The translations under genes and the position numbers were made by a program. DNA of 16,508 nt from the NCBI GenBank assembly GCA_002383605.1, contig DFYK01000127.1, positions 2,668-19,175 on the forward strand. The letters are read 5' to 3'. Source of the DNA: Proteiniphilum sp. UBA4084. Lineage in GTDB: Bacteria > Bacteroidota > Bacteroidia > Bacteroidales > Dysgonomonadaceae. Shown here in pieces: positions 14,407 to 16,508 of the stretch. Position 1 is the first letter of the stretch, and the number at the start of each line of letters is the position of its first letter. The notes under the pieces were generated by a model. It was not told where the DNA came from. It saw nothing but the letters and a program-made list of their open reading frames with translations, and ran no database searches.

Positions 14407-14436
14407 AAAACGGGCAGCAATTCTGCTGCCCGTTTT
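14407..14436 (-). terminator. Intrinsic terminator downstream of secDF (probably bidirectional)
   Basis: A perfect inverted repeat, ACGGGCAGCA / TGCTGCCCGT, with loop ATTC (14410-14433) is extended by A/T pairs to 14407-14436. On the minus strand the GC-rich stem is followed by TTTTCTTTTT, the form of an intrinsic terminator ending the secDF transcript 17 bp after its stop codon. The plus strand also has a T-run after the stem, so it could stop transcription both ways. It insulates secDF from the tRNA and the atp operon. Confidence 0.85.
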
Positions 14437-14452
14437 TCACAATGCGTTTCAT

Positions 14453-16508
14453 TTATTTTTTAGTGTCAGCCAACTTTTTGTTTTGCTGGTTGCTCATCAT
14501 CTTGTATGCTACTGGTGCAGCAACAAAGAGACTGGTAACTGTTCCCACGACAACTCCGATCAGCATGGCGAAGACGAAGCTTCGTACAGCATCACCACCG
14601 AGGAAGAGGATGCAGATGATCACGAGGATGGTACTCAGCCCGGTGTTGATGGTACGGGCAAGCGTGGCGTTCATCGAGTCGTTAAACAATGCCAGCAGTC
14701 CGCGCTTCGGATAGAGTTGCGTATATTCCCGCACACGGTCGAACACCACCACCTTGTCGTTGATGGAGTACCCCACAATGGTGAGGATGGCCGCCACAAA
14801 GGTCTGGTCTATCTCCATGGAGAAGGGCATCACCTTCCAGAGTAGTGAATAGAGGCCGATCACGGCAAATGTGTCTACAGCCAGTGCAGCCACTGTTCCC
14901 ATAGAGAAGGCAAAGTTATTGAAGCGGAAGAGAATGTAAAGACCCATACAGATCAGTGCAATCGTCAATGCGAGGAAGGCATTCCGGATCATATCCTCGG
15001 CGATGCTCGGCCCCACTTTCTGGGAGCTTTGTATATGATCATCTATTGTCTGTCCGGGGGCTATATAATCCTTTAATCCCTGACCCAGGAGATCACGCAA
15101 TTCCTGTTCTACATTTTCACCTTCCGTATCAATCATATAGTTGGTTGAGATGCGCACCTGGTTGCTCGAACCGATGGTGATGACACGTACCGACTCGCCA
15201 AAGATGGGCGCCAGCGCATTTTGCACTTCTCCGGTTTTCACCGGCTGGTCGAAACGCACAATGTAGTTGCGTCCTCCGGTGAAGTCAATACCCACATTCA
15301 TCTTCAGCGTAAAGAGAGAAATAATGCTTACCACTACAAAAAGTGCAATGCCCAGCAATATCTTCTTGCTGTTGTGAATAAAGTTGTAGCTGTATTCTTT
15401 GAAAATCGCTTTTGAGAAAGCTGTATTGAAAGTAAGATTTTGCCATTTCCCTTTTGCAAAACGATTTTCGTAAACCAGTCGCGTCAGGAATACGGCCGTG
15501 AGGAACGATGCGGCGATACCGATGATCAGGGTGATGGCAAATCCTCTGATGGCACCTACCCCAAAGATAGCCAGAATGACACCGGTGATAATCGTCGTTA
15601 AGTTGGAGTCGAAGATGGCCGAGAAGGCATTTTTGTATCCATCCTCCAGTGCTCTACGCAGTGTCTTGCCCGCCGCGAGTTCTTCCTTAATTCGCTCATT
15701 GATCAGTACGTTCGCATCCACTGCCATGGCAAGCGATAAAATCATACCCGCAATGCCAGGGAGGGTTAGTACCGCCTGGAAGGCTGCAAGAGCACCCAGG
15801 GTAAAGAAGAAGTTCAACAGCAGTGCCCCGTTGATCACCATACCCGGGATGAAACCATATAGCATACAGGTGAAAATGAAGAGTACCACAAGGGCAATGA
15901 TGAAGGAGATAAACCCGTCCTGAATGGCTTCCTGTCCCAATGAAGGGCCTACCACATCTTCCTGCACAATGCGTACACCGGCCTGCATTTTACCCGACTT
16001 GAGTACGTTCTCCAAGTCCTGCGCCTCCTGTGGCGTGAAGTTTCCTGTAATGGAGGAACGCCCACCATCGATTCGGCCGTTCACCGTGGGTGCCGAGTAA
16101 ACGTAGTTGTCCAGCACAATGGCAATTGATTTGCCAATTTCAGCGCCGGTGATGGTAGACCAGCGACTGGCGCCGGCTGAGTTCATTGTCATGGTCACTT
16201 CCCAGGCAGAACCCTGCTGACCCTGGTCGGCACGTGCATTGGTGACCACATCGCCACCCAATGCGGGACCGCGTTTACTGCCGTCGCCCTTCAATGCAAA
16301 CAGCTGGAAGTAGGTCTCTCGGGCGTCGATGGGCTTGAATCCCCATTTGAATCTCACATCTGCCGGGAAAATATCTTTGTACCGTTCAAGCAGGAAATTT
16401 ACTGCAGCCGTATCGAGTTTGGATACACTTCCCACAATGGGCCCGGAGGCGCCGCTCATGGCAAAGTAAGGCTCGTTGAAATATTCCACGAAACTTTTCG
16501 TGATGACC
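14453..16508 (-). CDS. secDF: SecDF fused protein-export membrane protein, C-terminal part (5' end outside window)
   Basis: The frame runs off the right edge, so the N-terminus is missing; the visible 684 residues hold the C-terminal half of SecD fused to all of SecF. The GTG at 16489 is an internal codon, and numbering here starts there. A periplasmic SecD P1-like region (about 1-175) is followed by membrane helices with VGPSLGQEAI (180-189) and the conserved AMAVDANVLINERI (254-267). SecF starts near 370 and shows GIDFTGG (400-406), VGPSIAEDM (492-500) and VGYSINDKVVVFDRVRE (572-588). SecDF works with SecYEG and uses the proton gradient to pull exported proteins across the inner membrane. 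D258 and D578 sit at the conserved membrane aspartate positions. The single fused gene is usual for Bacteroidota. A strong terminator lies just downstream. Confidence 0.96.
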   Translation of the reverse strand, partial: VITKSFVEYFNEPYFAMSGASGPIVGSVSKLDTAAVNFLLERYKDIFPADVRFKWGFKPIDARETYFQLFALKGDGSKRGPALGGDVVTNARADQGQQGSAWEVTMTMNSAGASRWSTITGAEIGKSIAIVLDNYVYSAPTVNGRIDGGRSSITGNFTPQEAQDLENVLKSGKMQAGVRIVQEDVVGPSLGQEAIQDGFISFIIALVVLFIFTCMLYGFIPGMVINGALLLNFFFTLGALAAFQAVLTLPGIAGMILSLAMAVDANVLINERIKEELAAGKTLRRALEDGYKNAFSAIFDSNLTTIITGVILAIFGVGAIRGFAITLIIGIAASFLTAVFLTRLVYENRFAKGKWQNLTFNTAFSKAIFKEYSYNFIHNSKKILLGIALFVVVSIISLFTLKMNVGIDFTGGRNYIVRFDQPVKTGEVQNALAPIFGESVRVITIGSSNQVRISTNYMIDTEGENVEQELRDLLGQGLKDYIAPGQTIDDHIQSSQKVGPSIAEDMIRNAFLALTIALICMGLYILFRFNNFAFSMGTVAALAVDTFAVIGLYSLLWKVMPFSMEIDQTFVAAILTIVGYSINDKVVVFDRVREYTQLYPKRGLLALFNDSMNATLARTINTGLSTILVIICILFLGGDAVRSFVFAMLIGVVVGTVTSLFVAAPVAYKMMSNQQNKKLADTKK

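Overview
The window looks like chromosomal DNA from a Bacteroidota bacterium, most likely of the order Bacteroidales. A family such as Dysgonomonadaceae (Proteiniphilum/Petrimonas-like) is only a guess. Four things support this. The F-type ATP synthase operon has the Bacteroidota order (atpD-atpC-small membrane protein-atpB-E-F-H-A-G). SecD and SecF are fused. AtpB carries a secreted N-terminal extension and the epsilon subunit is short. Gene starts lack Shine-Dalgarno sequences, and several promoters carry the Bacteroidota -7 box TAnnTTTG. Nothing indicates phage, transposon, CRISPR or other mobile DNA; this is ordinary, densely packed housekeeping sequence with one less common metabolic gene, ovoA.

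Layout. Positions 1-6961 mostly read on the plus strand: the C-terminal part of a DUF2207 membrane protein, a GNAT acetyltransferase, and a full-length OvoA (ovothiol biosynthesis). A diacylglycerol-kinase-family lipid kinase lies on the minus strand, with its stop codon directly abutting the ovoA stop. A well-formed promoter then drives a sodium:solute symporter and, 11 bp later, the GTPase engB. Positions 6989-14173 are the complete ATP synthase operon on the minus strand, transcribed from a promoter near 14220 whose predicted leader begins with a stem-loop. Upstream lie a tRNA-Thr(CGU) gene with its own promoter, a strong hairpin terminator, and the 3' part of secDF, which runs off the right end of the window. 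Every stretch without a gene is under 300 bases. The two largest (4725-4895 and 14174-14452) are filled by promoters, leaders, the tRNA and the terminator.

How the genes work together. The nine-cistron operon encodes all eight subunits of an H+-type F1Fo ATP synthase plus one unassigned four-helix membrane protein in the slot where other bacteria carry atpI. Stop/start overlaps link atpD-atpC, the unassigned gene-atpB and atpA-atpG, suggesting coupled translation. SecDF uses the proton motive force to support protein export, and the symporter uses an ion gradient for uptake, so much of the window concerns membrane energetics. OvoA stands apart: it makes a thiol antioxidant precursor by an oxygen-dependent reaction, which is unexpected if the host is a strict anaerobe.

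The most useful leads are the unassigned ATP synthase operon protein, the AtpB periplasmic domain, the roughly 27-residue insertion in the beta subunit, the atp leader hairpin, ovoA without a visible lyase partner, and an A-C mismatch in the tRNA-Thr anticodon stem. No clearly new multi-gene system was found.
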